Counted from the stretch's first letter, positions 9,801 to 21,303 are shown. The stretch is 64,000 bases of DNA from Knoxdaviesia capensis (GCA_001510575.1 LNGK01000008.1:5466981-5530980); one strand, 5' to 3'. Program-made: numbers and translations. The notes: a model not told the origin generated them from the letters alone.

Positions 9801-10817
9801 TGACGCTGATGGATCTGGAGGACTTGATAAAGTTGATGGTGAGAGTGCCTCCACAGTCGAAGGCGGGACGGTCTGCGAGAGAAAGCAAACAGCATTGAAG
9901 TTAGGGCACCTGCACACATATATCGATACACACAGCAAGCACATACGTTGTAGAGAAGGGTGGATTGATTCCATGCTGTAGCCCCCAACCACGGGCAGAG
10001 GCGGCAGCCTGCTTTGGTCCTTGATCCAGGACGACAGAGAGTCGGCACACGTGTAGGAGAACGCCCAGCCCTGTTGTCCACGAGAAACATCCGAAACCCG
10101 CCATCGACTCTTGTCGGCAGCGCCCAAGGCTTCGACAATATGGGTCGCGATAAACTTTTGAACAACGGGATTCGTTTTGGGCTGGTTGAGGACGGCCTCG
10201 GACAGCTGAAGGAGCCGGACGCGTCGGTCCGCCACAGTTTCGACATGGCCGGCATCAAGCTCAGCCAGTTCATTGTTCGTAAGAAAGGTCGGCTTGGTGG
10301 TTGGGGTGTCCGTGGTCGTCGTCGGCGCATGGCCATTCGTATCGCCGTTGGCTGCATGGGTCGCGTCTGTCCCATCAGCCCCTCCAGCGTCACCCATCAC
10401 GGGCTCACTCACGCCAGTCGGAACATCAATATCCAGGCGGAACACCGTCGAAGACTGAAGACTCAGGGTGGTGGTCACATGTTCGGCGCGTGTATCGGTT
10501 GTGTTTGTCGCGATGAGCTCCTTCAGCCGCGCTTGAAGGTCGTCGACAGAGCCACATGCGCCGGCCGACGTCGCGGCAGACACGGCCGAATCCGGGAAGA
10601 AAAACTTCTCGGCCATGGCAGCGGCGGCTATCGAAGTCGGGGATCGGAACTCGGAATGCCGACTATGGTGAACGTTGTCGGTGAACGCATCGGCGGGGAA
10701 ATAAGAGTCGCTGGGTTTTGCAGGTGAAAGAGGATCATTCTGCGGCAAATTGAGAGTAGGCGACAGTAAACGCGGATCGATGCAATCATCTGGCACTATA
10801 AAAGTGTGGCTTGGCAT
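6873..10817 (-). CDS. Zn2Cys6 protein with internal zinc cluster and polyQ C terminus
   Basis: Three exons in coding order: 10817-9947, 9872-9160 and 9077-6873, encoding 1262 residues. The zinc cluster is perfect (C-x2-C-x6-C-x6-C-x2-C-x6-C, Cys 519, 522, 529, 536, 539, 546) but lies mid-chain, not at the N terminus. The second intron falls exactly before the third cysteine. Residues about 80-345 look like a folded conserved domain (around SRWRVSDVSRGQQGWAFSY and FDCGGTLTINFIKSSRSI). A basic stretch (about 365-390) and an acidic run (EEEEEVEDEE, about 475) follow. After the cluster come Glu-Pro repeats (about 655-732), a basic RGRGKDKAPRKK patch, and a Gln-rich region (about 965-1225). I infer a nuclear DNA-binding regulator. 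I see no typical fungal transcription-factor middle homology region and do not know its target genes. Confidence 0.85.
6994..7330 (-). repeat. CAG/CAA tracts encoding polyglutamine
   Basis: Several runs of Gln codons in the Zn2Cys6 gene, for example near 7000-7030, 7180-7200, 7246-7275 and 7290-7315, with CAG and CAA mixed. Mixed codons usually slow slippage compared with pure CAG. Confidence 0.85.
8467..8690 (-). repeat. Glu-Pro dipeptide repeat region
   Basis: An approximately 6-bp repeat encodes long PEPEPE/LEPEP stretches in the Zn2Cys6 protein (residues about 655-732). Synonymous variation between units suggests an older repeat kept at protein level. It probably forms a stiff, acidic linker. 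Confidence 0.85.
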
Positions 10818-11173
10818 GACTGTTTTTTTTTTTTAGGGGTAGGGGGGGTGTTTTGCTAGGGGGAAAAGGGACAGGTGTGGCGTAACCCTAAAATGGAACT
10901 GAAGCTGGCGATCACAGGTTGGACTTGTTTCTATGAGCTGTGATGTGTGAAGATGAGAGTTTCGGTCAAATCTTCTTCTTCATCAAAATTCATGTTAGCC
11001 ACATGAATCCCCTTTCACTCAAAGAGTAAAAAACACACAATATAAGCTCAAAAATAGGTTGATGAACAAAGACATATAAAATGCGAAAAATCCTTTTTAT
11101 TCCCCCAAATGCCAATAAATCGTCCCAAGTCATTAATACTGTCATACGCATCAAATACCAGTTCCCCCAAGGT
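10818..11173. other. KU70 to Zn2Cys6 gene intergenic region
   Basis: 356 bp between the KU70 stop and the downstream minus-strand Zn2Cys6 start. It contains a T-run at 10823-10834 next to the start codon and the motif TAACCCTA near 10882. It must hold the KU70 3' UTR and the Zn2Cys6 promoter. Confidence 0.5.
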
Positions 11174-13224
11174 TTACATCGAGTCCAGGAACATCTCCAG
11201 TCGTTCAATCAGATCGGCTTTGCGACCCGACACATCCATGCCGCGGGCCGTCATGGCCTCCTTCAACTGGGGAACGGTCATTTTGTTAAGTCCGCCCGAC
11301 TCGGCCGCCGCCTTCAACTGCACATTGCTCAGCGCCGCACCGCCTTTGCCCGCATCTGCCGCCTTGACCTTCTTCTTCGGCTTCTCCTCATCGCCAGCAC
11401 CGCCGAGGCTGTGCTCGCGCTTGATCTTGCTCGTCAGCTGTGTCATACGCGTCTCAGAGTCCAGCGCCTCGTTCCAGTCGCTGATGTCGTTGCCCACTCG
11501 GTTGCGGATGGCCTTGTACCGCGGAATTGTAGCATCGTCCGGCGTCTCGGGAACTTCTTCCTCGAGTGCAAGCGCCTGTAGGATGCGGTAGTGCCACTGG
11601 AGCTGCGGGTTGGGATACTTGGCCGGATCGTAGATCCGGTTCGGAAGGGCCAGGTTCTCCGTGATCGTGGCCATGATGTTTGTCAGCTTCTCCGGTGCCC
11701 TTTCGTACTCCTTCGAGTCGGGTCCACCGCGCACGTCATCTGCAAACGGCAACGGATACAGCCAGAGTGCAGCTGGAAGCAGGGGCGTGCCGGAGTTCTC
11801 ATCCGACTTGTCGCGAGTGGGAATAACAGCATAGTACCTGGGCTTCGCGCGTGAACGTATAATTCCCCAGGCAATTCCAATTTTCTCGTCGTTGACCAGC
11901 TTCCGCCACAAAGCAGAAAACACGCGAGTCGAGCCCACATAGTGCTCTTCACTGGGGAAGATTAACAAGGACCGCTTCATGCTTTGCCACGGCTTCAAGC
12001 ACGACGCCTTCTTGAAGCCCAAGATGCGGATGATCGGCGGCCCGTAGTCTCGGAGTGCCTTCTGTTCCTCCGGAGTGAAGAAGACGTACTCCCCGCCCAT
12101 CTTGTAAGCCTTCTTGATCTCCGATTTGTCGACTGATCGTGCAGTGTCCTCGGCAACCTTGGTTGTTTCGCTGGTGGCGAGGAGAGGCGTGTCTCCGTCA
12201 AGCCAGATGTAGCAGTTCCGCTCCGGTGCTTGGCGGTGAATCATGTTGTAGCCTTTGATTGATATCGTCAAGCCTGGGGCGATCTCAAAGGGAACCGACG
12301 AAAACATGGACCGTTTTGCCGACTGGCGGGAGTTGATGTTTGAAACAAGAGATTTCAGGAGTGAGATGCCATCGCCCGACCGAGATGCAGTGACACTGGC
12401 TAGATCAGCCTCAAAGGATGGGTCCCGATAGATAATATCCTAGAAAGGCGGGATGGTTAGCAAACGCAGATATAGACTAGACATGGCAAATCCTCATGAA
12501 GCTTACATCGTAAAACTTGCTGATATCGAATTCGGTATCTCTGTGAGTAATTGGAAAAAGTTCGATCACCACTCCGAGATCATACAGATCCTTTGCACGG
12601 ACTGCGGCGTTTGCCTTGGCCTGTTTGTCCGATCCGTGAGGGCTGTCGTTGTCCGTAATGATGAACAATCTACGGCTCCCAAAGTTGGCAGCTTTGGTCG
12701 TGAAGATCTGGTTGGCGCAGAAAAGTACATTGGCCATCGACACGGGGTCGTCCGATGGCGTCAGAATTCCCTCTTCGTCTTCACCACTCTCGGCAAGTTC
12801 TCGCAGGTCCTTGACTTCCTGTGCGGACGGAACATCCAGGTCGGTGAACAGGTAGCAGTGGGGAAATGAGAGGCTGTTGGCGTCCTCGTCGAACTTGGCT
12901 TGTTCAGTTCCAAAGAACAAAACACCCATCATGTCCTTAGGGCTGGAGATGATTCGCTGCTGCATCAGGCCATAGGCGCATTTCAACGTTGCTACCAATG
13001 CGCTGTCGGTGTCGGCCTTCTTGGAATCTGACGGCGGTGGTGGCCGCAGCATTGACTTGCTGACATCAATCGCAATCAGAACCGCATCTTTTTGGGTTTT
13101 GTACTCCTAAAGATCATGTTAGACGCTGGCTTTCATGAATAGGCTCTGATATACTCACAGTCTCGGGCGCTTCATCCTCACTTCCCGAATCCTCGTCTTC
13201 TCTCTTGATGTAGGGTTCCGCCAT
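11174..13224 (-). CDS. KU70: Ku70 subunit of the DNA end-binding heterodimer
   Basis: Three exons in coding order: 13224-13159, 13106-12507 and 12439-11174, encoding 643 residues. Ku70 with Ku80 forms the ring that loads on double-strand break ends for non-homologous end joining and protects telomeres. Seen here: an acidic N-terminal tail (REDEDSGSEDE), the von Willebrand A-like domain starting at KDAVLIAIDVSKSML, the junction KFYD/DIIYRDPSFEA restored by splicing, the beta-barrel core and C-terminal arm (MFSSVPFEIAPGL onward), and a C-terminal SAP motif (about 608-640, TVPQLKEAMTARGMDVSGRKADLIERL). Length is normal for filamentous fungi. The gene shares a 479-bp divergent promoter with HEM15. 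Identity is secure; the exon ends rest on splice consensus and frame. Confidence 0.95.
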
Positions 13225-13703
13225 GTTGAAAAGTTTCAGGGGTGATAGCAGAACAAGTACTCAAACCCGAAGACTTCCTGATTCCTAAGGTGAACAGAAT
13301 GAAGAAAAGAAAAGAAAGAATGGAGATGAGATGAGATGCAGGTTGGAAAACAAGCGCCGACAAACTGCAAAACGCGATGTCCCGTTTTCAGGCAGCGCGG
13401 TCGGCTTCAGGGTTAACACGATATCACGTGACATTCTGGTTGTTTTCAAGCGAGTCTCATTGGCCAATTCGCCACGAAATATGATCTTATCTAGGCGGCA
13501 GCTTTTTCATGGCGCTGGCCTACAGTGTCTGTTAGTGTACTAACTCGCTGTATTTGCCGAACGTCAAACTTGAACCCGAACCGGCTTTTTGGCAGGTTGG
13601 ACCATGTCATGATCCCGATGAATTTTGCTTCTGACATTACATTATCTCCCAACAACATATTCAAGGACGAGTTTGTTCTTGTTTCGGTGTTTTCTTTTCA
13701 ATT
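13225..13703. promoter_or_regulatory. KU70/HEM15 divergent promoter region
   Basis: The 479 bp between the two start codons contain a TCACGTGA palindrome at 13424-13431 and, close by, the sequence CATTGGCCAATT, two inverted CCAAT boxes at about 13458-13469. Both are common fungal promoter elements (bHLH factors and the CCAAT-binding complex). Confidence 0.55.
13424..13431. promoter_or_regulatory. TCACGTGA palindrome between KU70 and HEM15
   Basis: Perfect 8-bp palindrome identical to the one upstream of the PPR-like gene. The CCAAT-binding complex is tied to iron and heme gene control in ascomycetes, so its neighbouring CCAAT boxes make a link with HEM15 plausible but unproven. Confidence 0.45.
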
Positions 13704-15134
13704 ATGGCCTCTCGAAATCCCGTCCGTATTGGTGCCGGCCTTGCTCATCTGGTCAAGAGCGCCTCCAATGCTTCACATACACACACGTGGTCGCGCGGTA
13801 TAGCTACCCATGCACCTCCAGTGACGCAGAACTCGGTCGGATCCCGGGGTCCGACGGCGATGGTTTTCTTGAATATGGGCGGACCGTCAACACTGGATGA
13901 AGTCGGCAGCTTCTTGAGCCGGCTATTTGTGAGTCCGCCAAGATACCCTCAAAGATCGCACAAACGCTGCTCTATTGGTTGTTTTGCAAACGCCCACCAG
14001 CTAACCAGTGCGCCTCCCACACTACCCAGGCCGATGCAGATTTGATTCCCCTCGGTCGGTTACAGTCGTACATCGGGCCCCTGATCGCATCGCGACGAAC
14101 CCCGAAGATCCAAAAACAGTACGCCGAAATCGGTGGCGGCTCGCCCATCCGCAAGTGGTCGGAATACCAGAACGCTGAAATGTGCAAGCTCCTCGACGAG
14201 CTGTCCCCCGAAACTGCCCCTCACAAGCCGTATGTTGCTTTCCGCTACGCTGACCCGTTGACCGAGGAGATGTACAATAAGCTTCTGGAGGATGGCTTTG
14301 GCAATGGGAAGGGTGGCCGTGCCGTCGCCTTCACCCAGTACCCACAGTACTCATGCTCGACGACCGGCAGCAGTCTCAACGAGCTGTGGAAGTGGAGACA
14401 ACGGCTGGAGGGAAAGGCTGGCCCTGGAACCATCTCCTGGAGTGTGATTGATCGGTGGCCGGTCCACTCAGGGCTCGTGGAAGCCTTTGCTCGGAATATT
14501 GAGGCAAAGCTCGCTGAGTATCCTGAAGAACGGAGAAAGGACGTTGTGCTTCTGTTCTCCGCTCACAGTCTGCCAATGACGGTGGTAAACCGAGGTATGT
14601 CATTCATTGAGATCAAAATCTTTTTTTTCGTGCCAGTCTGTTCCGTTTTTCTAACGTTGTCTTGCAGGAGATCCATACCCCGCGGAGGTCGCCGCCACCG
14701 TCTATGCCGTCATGCAACGGCTCGGATTTTCGAACCCATACCGTCTTTGCTGGCAGTCACAGGTTGGCCCCCAGCCGTGGCTCGGTCCACAGACAGCCAC
14801 TTCCGTCGAGCAATATATTGCGAAGGGCCAGAAAGACCTCGTCCTGATCCCCATTGCCTTCACCTCCGACCACATCGAGACTCTCTTCGAACTTGACGAG
14901 GAAGTTATCGGCGGATCCGGCCACGCCGACACCGTGAAGCGCGTCGAGAGTCTCAACGGAAACCCAGTCTTCATCAAAGCCCTTGCCGACCTTGCTTGCA
15001 GCCATCTCCAGTCCACGGGCTCTGCGAATACAGCGCAGATGGAGCTGCGGTGTCCTGGGTGCAAGAGCGAGAGATGTCTGGAATCCAAAAAGTTCTTCGC
15101 CAATCAGGCCTTTCAACTGGCCCAGTCGGCATAA
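13704..15134 (+). CDS. HEM15: Ferrochelatase, mitochondrial
   Basis: Three exons, 13704-13928, 14030-14594 and 14668-15134, encoding 418 residues. The enzyme inserts ferrous iron into protoporphyrin IX, the last step of heme synthesis, at the matrix face of the inner mitochondrial membrane. Seen: a basic N-terminal presequence (about 1-40), VFLNMGGPSTLDEV at the domain start, GGGSPIRKWSEYQ, FTQYPQYSCSTTGSS, and the catalytic SAHSLPM with His254. The C terminus has Cys392, Cys395 and Cys400 (C-x2-C-x4-C), the pattern that ligates the [2Fe-2S] cluster in animal and fission yeast enzymes but is missing in S. cerevisiae. Intron 1 is 101 nt; its acceptor is set by the conserved FADADLIPLG junction. 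Identity is very secure. Confidence 0.96.
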
Positions 15135-15567
15135 ACCTGTACTTTTATATCTTTTTCTTTCTTTTGTCACTTTATTGTCATTCATGCATTGTCATTCATG
15201 TATTGTTATTCATGTATCGTTATTCTTGTTCAGAAAGTCGATCAAATCTGTACAAGTCGGTTAGTTCAGGGCTTAGGGTTATTGGAACATAAAAATATGT
15301 ACACTTCAAATGGCGGCTGTTTAAGCGCTCACAACCGCCGATTTTATTATGCGTGCAGAACGCGTCGCGTCGCGTTGTTATATGAATTTTGGCACTTGAA
15401 CTTTTTGCCCACCTTGTCTTTTCCACCAGTTTTCTTCATTCCAGGCCATGATTGGGATTTGAATCTCAGTTTCTTGTACATTTGTTTTCTGTTCTTCTTT
15501 TCAGCGACAAGATCATTTGGTTGATTGCCGCTTTTCGCCTGTTTTTGCTTGTCCCTAACTCGCAACA
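15135..15567 (+). other. HEM15 to CTF18 intergenic region
   Basis: Tandem + genes separated by 433 bp. The 5' part has repeated CATTCATG/TATTGTTATTCATG units (about 15178-15225) in the HEM15 3' region. The part after about 15400 is pyrimidine-rich and fits the CTF18 promoter. No gene seen. Confidence 0.5.
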
Positions 15568-18500
15568 ATGGCGTTGCCCTCCTCTCTTGTCCTGTTCCCC
15601 AGCAGTCCGGGTACAAAACTCGGTACTAAACGGCCGCTCCAGCAACGAGTCACTGGTGGCTTCTTGATCGATGACGATGACGACGACGATGACGATGATT
15701 ACGGTGCATCTTTCCTTGCCGACCCTCTCTCTCCGGATCCAAAACGCCGCCTAGTCTCCGAGGCTCCGTCCGCCGCCACCGAACACACTCCCCCACTAAG
15801 CCAGTTCGCCCAGCAAGATCCCGGCCTAGTGGTCGATTTAACAGAGTCACAACCCAATGTTGAGAAGGAAACACAGTTCTCCTTTGGATCCAACTTTGAC
15901 GAATCACAAACCGACAGCCTACATGCGTCGTTCTTCAACGCTACTCGATCGTACAAAATTGCACAATGCGATGGCCACGCAACATACGTTTCGATCCGGC
16001 GACCGACAGCGCCGGTGTCGTATGAAAGCATGGTGGCAGCACGCTCAAAAACACGCGAGGGAAGAGCGGTACGCAGCTACTACGGAATCGACATTCACGA
16101 TCTCGTAACCATGGCGAAAGCCGAGATGTCAACCCAAGCCCAGGCGCGAAAGGACCGCGAGGAGGTCATTGAGTCCGTCGAAGCCCCTGTCTTAGAGCCT
16201 GCCACCACCAAGAAGACAAGGAAGCACATGCTTTGGACGGAGAAGTACCGCGCCCGGAAGTTCATGGATCTCTGTGGTGACGACACAACGAACCGCATGG
16301 TTTTGCGGTGGCTGAAGCGCTGGGACCCGGTCGTGTTCCCGGGATCGTCGAAGAAACCTTCGAAGCAGAATCCGAACGCCGACGGCCAGGAAGAAACCCA
16401 CCGCAAAATCCTCATGCTCACCGGCCCTCCGGGACTGGGAAAAACCACTCTGGCGCACGTATGCGCACGGCAAGCCGGATATGAAGTGCTCGAGATCAAC
16501 GCCAGCGACGACCGCAGCAAAGACGTGGTCAAGAACCAGATTCGAACCAGTCTCGGCACAGAAAGCGTGAAGAACATCACCAATACCTCTGCCTCCTCCG
16601 ACACCCGGACACCTACCATTGCCCGCCCAGTGTGCGTGATTGTCGATGAAGTCGACGGCGTTGTGGCGGGGTCTGGAGCCGGTGGTGATGGTGGCTTCGT
16701 TCGTGCGCTGATAGATCTGGTCACACTCGATCAAAAAAACGCCGCCGCAGCCCGCTCGGGAGCCGGGTCCTCTGGGAACAAGAAGAAGAAGGGCGACGAC
16801 TTCCGACAGATGCGGCCCCTGATTCTGATTTGCAACGATGTATACCACGCCTCACTAAGACCCCTACGCCAGTCCAACCTCGCGGAGATAATTCATGTGG
16901 GGAAACCCACACTGGAATCGGTGGTGACTCGTCTTGCCAGTGTGTTCGACAAGGAGGGAATCCCGTGTGAACGGGACGCTGCACGCCGGCTCTGTGAAGC
17001 AGCGTGGGGGATGGGCAGCGGGCTAGATGCCAAGCGTGGAGTGGAAAGCACGGTGGAAGGTGATCTACGTGGTGTCATGGTGGTGGGCGAGTGGGTTGCG
17101 ACCCGGTGGCGTGCGTCGCCGGCATCGGATGCGAGTGCGGTGTTGACGCGCGGGTGGATCGAGTCGACTGTCATGAAGGATCTATCAGGAGGTGGCGGCG
17201 GTGCGCGAGGCATCGGCCGCGGCGGTAGCCGTGATATCGTATCGCGTGTGTTCCAAGAAGGCGCCGGCTTTCCGAAGCCACCGGCCGGCATCGCTCCGCC
17301 GGTGGCCGTCTCCAGCGGGCCCGACGCCAGTGCCACGCGGGTAGTCACGCACGAGCAGCCGCGGGCGCAACTTGGCTTTGGAGAGCAGCACAAGAAGTAC
17401 GGCATGGCGCGGTTGCTGGAAATGGTCGAGACCAGCGGCGAAATCGACCGCGTGATGACGGAGATCTTCACGGAGTACCCCAACCGCGAATTCAACGACG
17501 ACTGCTTCCTGACCAAGCCGAACCAGGCGTACGACTGGATGCACTTCCTCGACGTTTGCTCGTCGCGGCTGTACGCCAACCAGGACTGGGAGCTGATGCC
17601 GTACCTCAGCCAGCCCGTGCTGGCCTGCCACAGCCTGTTCGCGGCGCCGATCCGCCGCGGCGCGAACACCAACTACGGCAAACGCTGGGACGGCGGCGGC
17701 AACGACGACTCTGACGAGCCCGCGAACCCCTTTTCGGGCGTGCGGGCGCCGTACGCGGCCGCCGAGGCCGAGAAGCAAAGCCGCTCGGTGCTGCAGTCGC
17801 TGCACGCTGACCTGGGCCCCGTGCTCTCGCGCACGTTCCGCAGCCCGGAGCATATCGCCACGGAGTTCCTACCGTACCTAGTGCGCCTAGTATCTCCGGA
17901 CGTCAAGCCGGTGGTGATCCACAGCGGCGGCACCGACCAGCGGCCGATGGCGAGTGTGCGGCGCGAAACGGAGAAGGCGATGGTGCGGCGTGCGGCAGAG
18001 GTCCTGGTTGATGTGGGTGTCCGGTTGCAGAAGGGCAAGATAGAGGGCGAGGTGGTTGCGAATAGTCGGGGGCCGCAGTGGGTGTACAGACTAGAGCCGT
18101 AAGTATCTAACCTCTCTCCTGTCTGTCATTACTATGGTTCTCCAGTGCATTTACTAACACATCCGTTTAGGGACATTGACGAATTGGCCCTGTTTCCAAC
18201 CCTGACAGCCAAGAACTCGTTCACCACGGCGCCGACCCGCTACGCCGTGCGCCAAGTCCTCGACCTCGAAATCCAACGCGCCCGCGCCGAACGCGAAGCC
18301 CGGTCCCGCCAGGCCCGCTTCGCCCTCGGCGCCACCGAAGCCGAAGCGGCAGCTTCATCTGCCACTACCACCGCCCCGGCAACCGGGGGATCACTCACCG
18401 CGCTCAAGTTCGACCTCGGCTTCGGAGGCGGCGACCCGGTCAAGATCAAGCGCGACTTTTTCGGCCGCGTCATCGCAACGCCAACAACTGGCGCCTCTGG

Positions 18501-18660
18501 CAATGCAAGCGGCGCACTCGGCGAGGTTGACGGAAACGCTGGCGGGGGGAAGAACCGGAAGGCTGGCAAGGTCGAGGTGTGGGTCAAGTTCAACGAAGGT
18601 CTGAACAATGCAGTGCGCAAGCCGGTGTCGGTCTCGGAGTTCTTGAATGGACTGTTCTGA
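15568..18660 (+). CDS. CTF18: Ctf18, large subunit of the alternative RFC clamp loader
   Basis: Two exons, 15568-18098 and 18171-18660, encoding 1006 residues; the intron has a CTAAC branch site. Ctf18-RFC, with Ctf8 and Dcc1, loads or unloads PCNA at replication forks and supports sister-chromatid cohesion and the S-phase checkpoint. Seen: an N-terminal poly-Asp run (about 35-44), the Walker A box GPPGLGKTT (286-294), Walker B VIVDEVD (357-363), a sensor-1 region LILICND (418-424), and RPLRQSNLAEI. The C-terminal exon carries KRDFFGRVI and EVWVKFNEGLNNAVRKPVSVSEFL, the conserved tail by which Ctf18 joins Ctf8-Dcc1 and contacts DNA polymerase epsilon. This tail separates it from Rfc1, Elg1 and Rad24. 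It is convergent with the SPO7-like gene. Confidence 0.94.
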
Positions 18661-19074
18661 AGCATATGTACTGGTGTATGTGGAGCAAGGCGATAGTGGA
18701 GGAGATGGAACGCCGCAGGACATTTGCATGATTAGGGTTATTCATTTCACACCGTTAGCAACGATCCAAACGCCCATAGTTTAATGTTTATGTCGATTAG
18801 AGTCATGTATGATTATGCGCCATCACATATCGTTAACAGAACCCCGAGTCGTCTAAAGTGCAGCAATCGGCAATATGTTATATGTATTCATGGACGAATC
18901 GTTACAGGCAAGCCAAGCAGCGCAAAGGACACGAAGAAGCTACGAAAGCCAGACAGGCAAGAAAGAAAAGCCAGAAGAAGAGAACTCCATGTGTACAGTT
19001 GAAACCAAAAAAAAAATGAAAGCAATCAAACGAGCAATCAAAAAGCAAAAACACCTCCCCCAAAATGGAACCCG
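18661..19074. other. Convergent intergenic region, CTF18 / SPO7-like
   Basis: 414 bp holding two 3' UTRs. It includes TTAGGGTTA near 18732 and one GTACAGT heptamer at 18993-18999, the only member of that family I found in the gene cluster. No gene seen. Confidence 0.5.
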
Positions 19075-20514
19075 TCACGCATCAAGACCCGCAATGTCTT
19101 CACGGATCAACGGCACGGGAGAACTTCCATCTTCGCTATCTGATATCAGAACACTGCTCTCGCGTGCCAACGGCGACGGAGTGTCCGGCAAGGCCGTCAG
19201 CACCGGCCGTTTCGAGGCGACCGACTTCTTGCGCCGCTTTTCCAGCGGCGCCCCACTCCCAGCAGCCGCCACGCCACCGGCACTCGCGGAGGCTCCGGAG
19301 CCGCTCAGCTTCCGGGAGCCAGAGTGCGTATGTTGGTGGTGCGGGTGCATCATCAGGCCGTGGTCGTCGCCGTCGAGAGTCGGGGTCTGGCTGCGGGAGG
19401 AGCTCGTTGACCCGCGGCGCACACTGCTTCCGCGGCGGGTGTGGCGGTGGGCGGCGGCCTCCTTTTCAGACAAAATCGCCGCGGCGCCAGAGAGAACACG
19501 GACCGAAGGAGGGGTGCGGCCACGGGAGAAGTGGCGTTCGGTCTCGGCGCGGTACCAGGGAAGCCACCACATGTAGCCCCAGCGGCTGCGGGCGTAGTCG
19601 CGGTTGCGTTCGCGCAACTTGCGGCGGATCAGGGCACGGCGCTCGTTCTCGCGCTCCCAGTATTCCAGGCGGTACAGCTCCCAGTTCTCTCGAAACGACG
19701 GCGAGAAAGGCTTCGCCAGGAGCAACAACTTCACGTAGTCGCCTCCCGGAGCAAGATCCTCTTCGTGGCCAGCCACAGATGACGGGGTGGTGGTCGAGGC
19801 CGCGCTCACTGCGGCTGCGGCTGCAGCACTTCGTTCTTCATCGTCGCCGGAGACATGTGGTATCGACGGGTGGTTTTGAGAGGCCAGGTTGAGTTCTCGT
19901 TCGACGTCGCGAAGCACCGAGCTGTCGACAAAGCGGTAGGAGGAGCTGGCAGTGTGGGAAAAGAGACCGTATGTGAGGAAGAATCCGACTGTGGAGGCAA
20001 CCTCAGCTAGCCAAGGCCGGCGGTTAATGACGAGTTTGCAGTTAAACACCCGCAGGCCGCGGTTTGAGACGGCAAACCACCTCCGCGGCCAGCGCACGCC
20101 GCGGTCCCAGACTCCGGTGACCCACAGCAGCACCGCCGTGATCACACCGCCCAAGAAGCACACCTTCTCAACAACCTCAACACCCCAGTACACCGAGCCA
20201 CCCACGCCGATTCCGTCCTCGCGGGGGGCCAGGAACAGCGCATAGCCGAAGCCAACGATCCAGGCCGAGAGAAGGATAAGGAAGAACGTATGGTGTCGGC
20301 GCCGGGCACGGAGTTCCAGATATTGGGCTCGCAGGGACGCTTCGAGAATGAGGAGGTTGAGGTAGATCATGGACGGGGAGCTGGGAGTGGCACTGAGAGG
20401 ATCGAACGGCTTTCCGGAGCCGGTAAGGTGTATCACGGGGGAAGGGCCAGTCGGGACCTTGATGTCCTGGTCGGGCTGCGGCGATCCCTTCACGATGGAG
20501 TCGATATCTGCCAT
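19075..20514 (-). CDS. SPO7: Spo7-like regulatory subunit of the Nem1-Spo7 phosphatase
   Basis: Single exon, 479 residues. Spo7 anchors and activates Nem1, the ER/nuclear-envelope phosphatase that dephosphorylates the lipin Pah1 and so controls phospholipid against triacylglycerol synthesis and nuclear shape. Seen: MIYLNLLILEASLRAQYLEL (about 49-68), two membrane spans (about 76-96 and 117-136), and the family block RWFAVSNRGLRVFN just after. A second conserved part holds SFRENWELYRLEYWERENERRAL and RWGYMWWLPWY. Yeast Spo7 is about 259 residues. The extra length here is an Ala/Ser-rich insert (about 230-260) and a disordered C-terminal tail (after about 345) rich in Arg, Ser, His and Gly. It is divergent from LON2. 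Identity is from family pattern memory and is fairly secure. Confidence 0.88.
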   Translation of the reverse strand: MADIDSIVKGSPQPDQDIKVPTGPSPVIHLTGSGKPFDPLSATPSSPSMIYLNLLILEASLRAQYLELRARRRHHTFFLILLSAWIVGFGYALFLAPREDGIGVGGSVYWGVEVVEKVCFLGGVITAVLLWVTGVWDRGVRWPRRWFAVSNRGLRVFNCKLVINRRPWLAEVASTVGFFLTYGLFSHTASSSYRFVDSSVLRDVERELNLASQNHPSIPHVSGDDEERSAAAAAAVSAASTTTPSSVAGHEEDLAPGGDYVKLLLLAKPFSPSFRENWELYRLEYWERENERRALIRRKLRERNRDYARSRWGYMWWLPWYRAETERHFSRGRTPPSVRVLSGAAAILSEKEAAAHRHTRRGSSVRRGSTSSSRSQTPTLDGDDHGLMMHPHHQHTHSGSRKLSGSGASASAGGVAAAGSGAPLEKRRKKSVASKRPVLTALPDTPSPLARESSVLISDSEDGSSPVPLIREDIAGLDA

Positions 20515-21167
20515 GGTTGGCGGGGAGGGCCGGTATCGGCGGCGGAGATAACGTCGTCACAGAGGGAGCTAGAGGTCGGGAGAATATCGGCGGGAGGCCG
20601 AGGAGGAGCCAGACCGAGACTACACCGGTATCCCAAAGTGATGGTATAATGGCGGGACAGGAAGTCTGGCGTAAATGGGGGGGGATATTCGGAGGGTAAC
20701 AAACGACTACACCGGCCACACGCTGTACTCAGAAAAGCATTAGCCATACAGAATATTCAGAGCCCGGCCGGTATCACAAACACCGATACCAACACCGAAA
20801 GGAAGCGATTATCACGGAACGAGAAGCACAAGATGCCATACCAAAAGCCAACCTCCTTCACCGTCCGGTCTCACCGTCTCACGACTTGAGCACTGGTGGA
20901 GTTCGGACTCTCAGAATCTCTACCAGCTGTCAATGAGACCAAAAATCACACACTAGCAAGGAGACAGGTAGAATGCGTGCAAGTTGGTAATGATTGAGGC
21001 GGAAAAAAAAAAGCTGCAGACGGTGATGACGATTGATATGTTGCAGGGCAGAAAAAAGTTAGAGCGTGGTAGGGTTTGTTGGGGGAGAAAATCGAATGTT
21101 GGCATGTGCCATAGTATAGTCATCTAGGCAAAATGAAACTTAATCCGGCTTAGAATACAGGTTTAGG

Positions 21168-21303
21168 AGAGAAATAATTTATTTTAATTTTTAATAAATC
21201 TTTTGTATTCTTACTAATTTTCAAGTATATTTTATTTTAGAAAATGGTTTGTTTTTGAAAAACTATTTTATTTTTTTCATGAGAGTGAGTTTGAAGAAGT
21301 TTT
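21168..21303. other. AT-rich tract
   Basis: Nearly pure A/T sequence with TTTTATTTT and TTTAATTTTTAATAAA stretches, in sharp contrast to the GC-rich genes on both sides. Such tracts can be nucleosome-depleted promoter DNA or replication-origin elements; the sequence cannot tell which. Confidence 0.6.
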
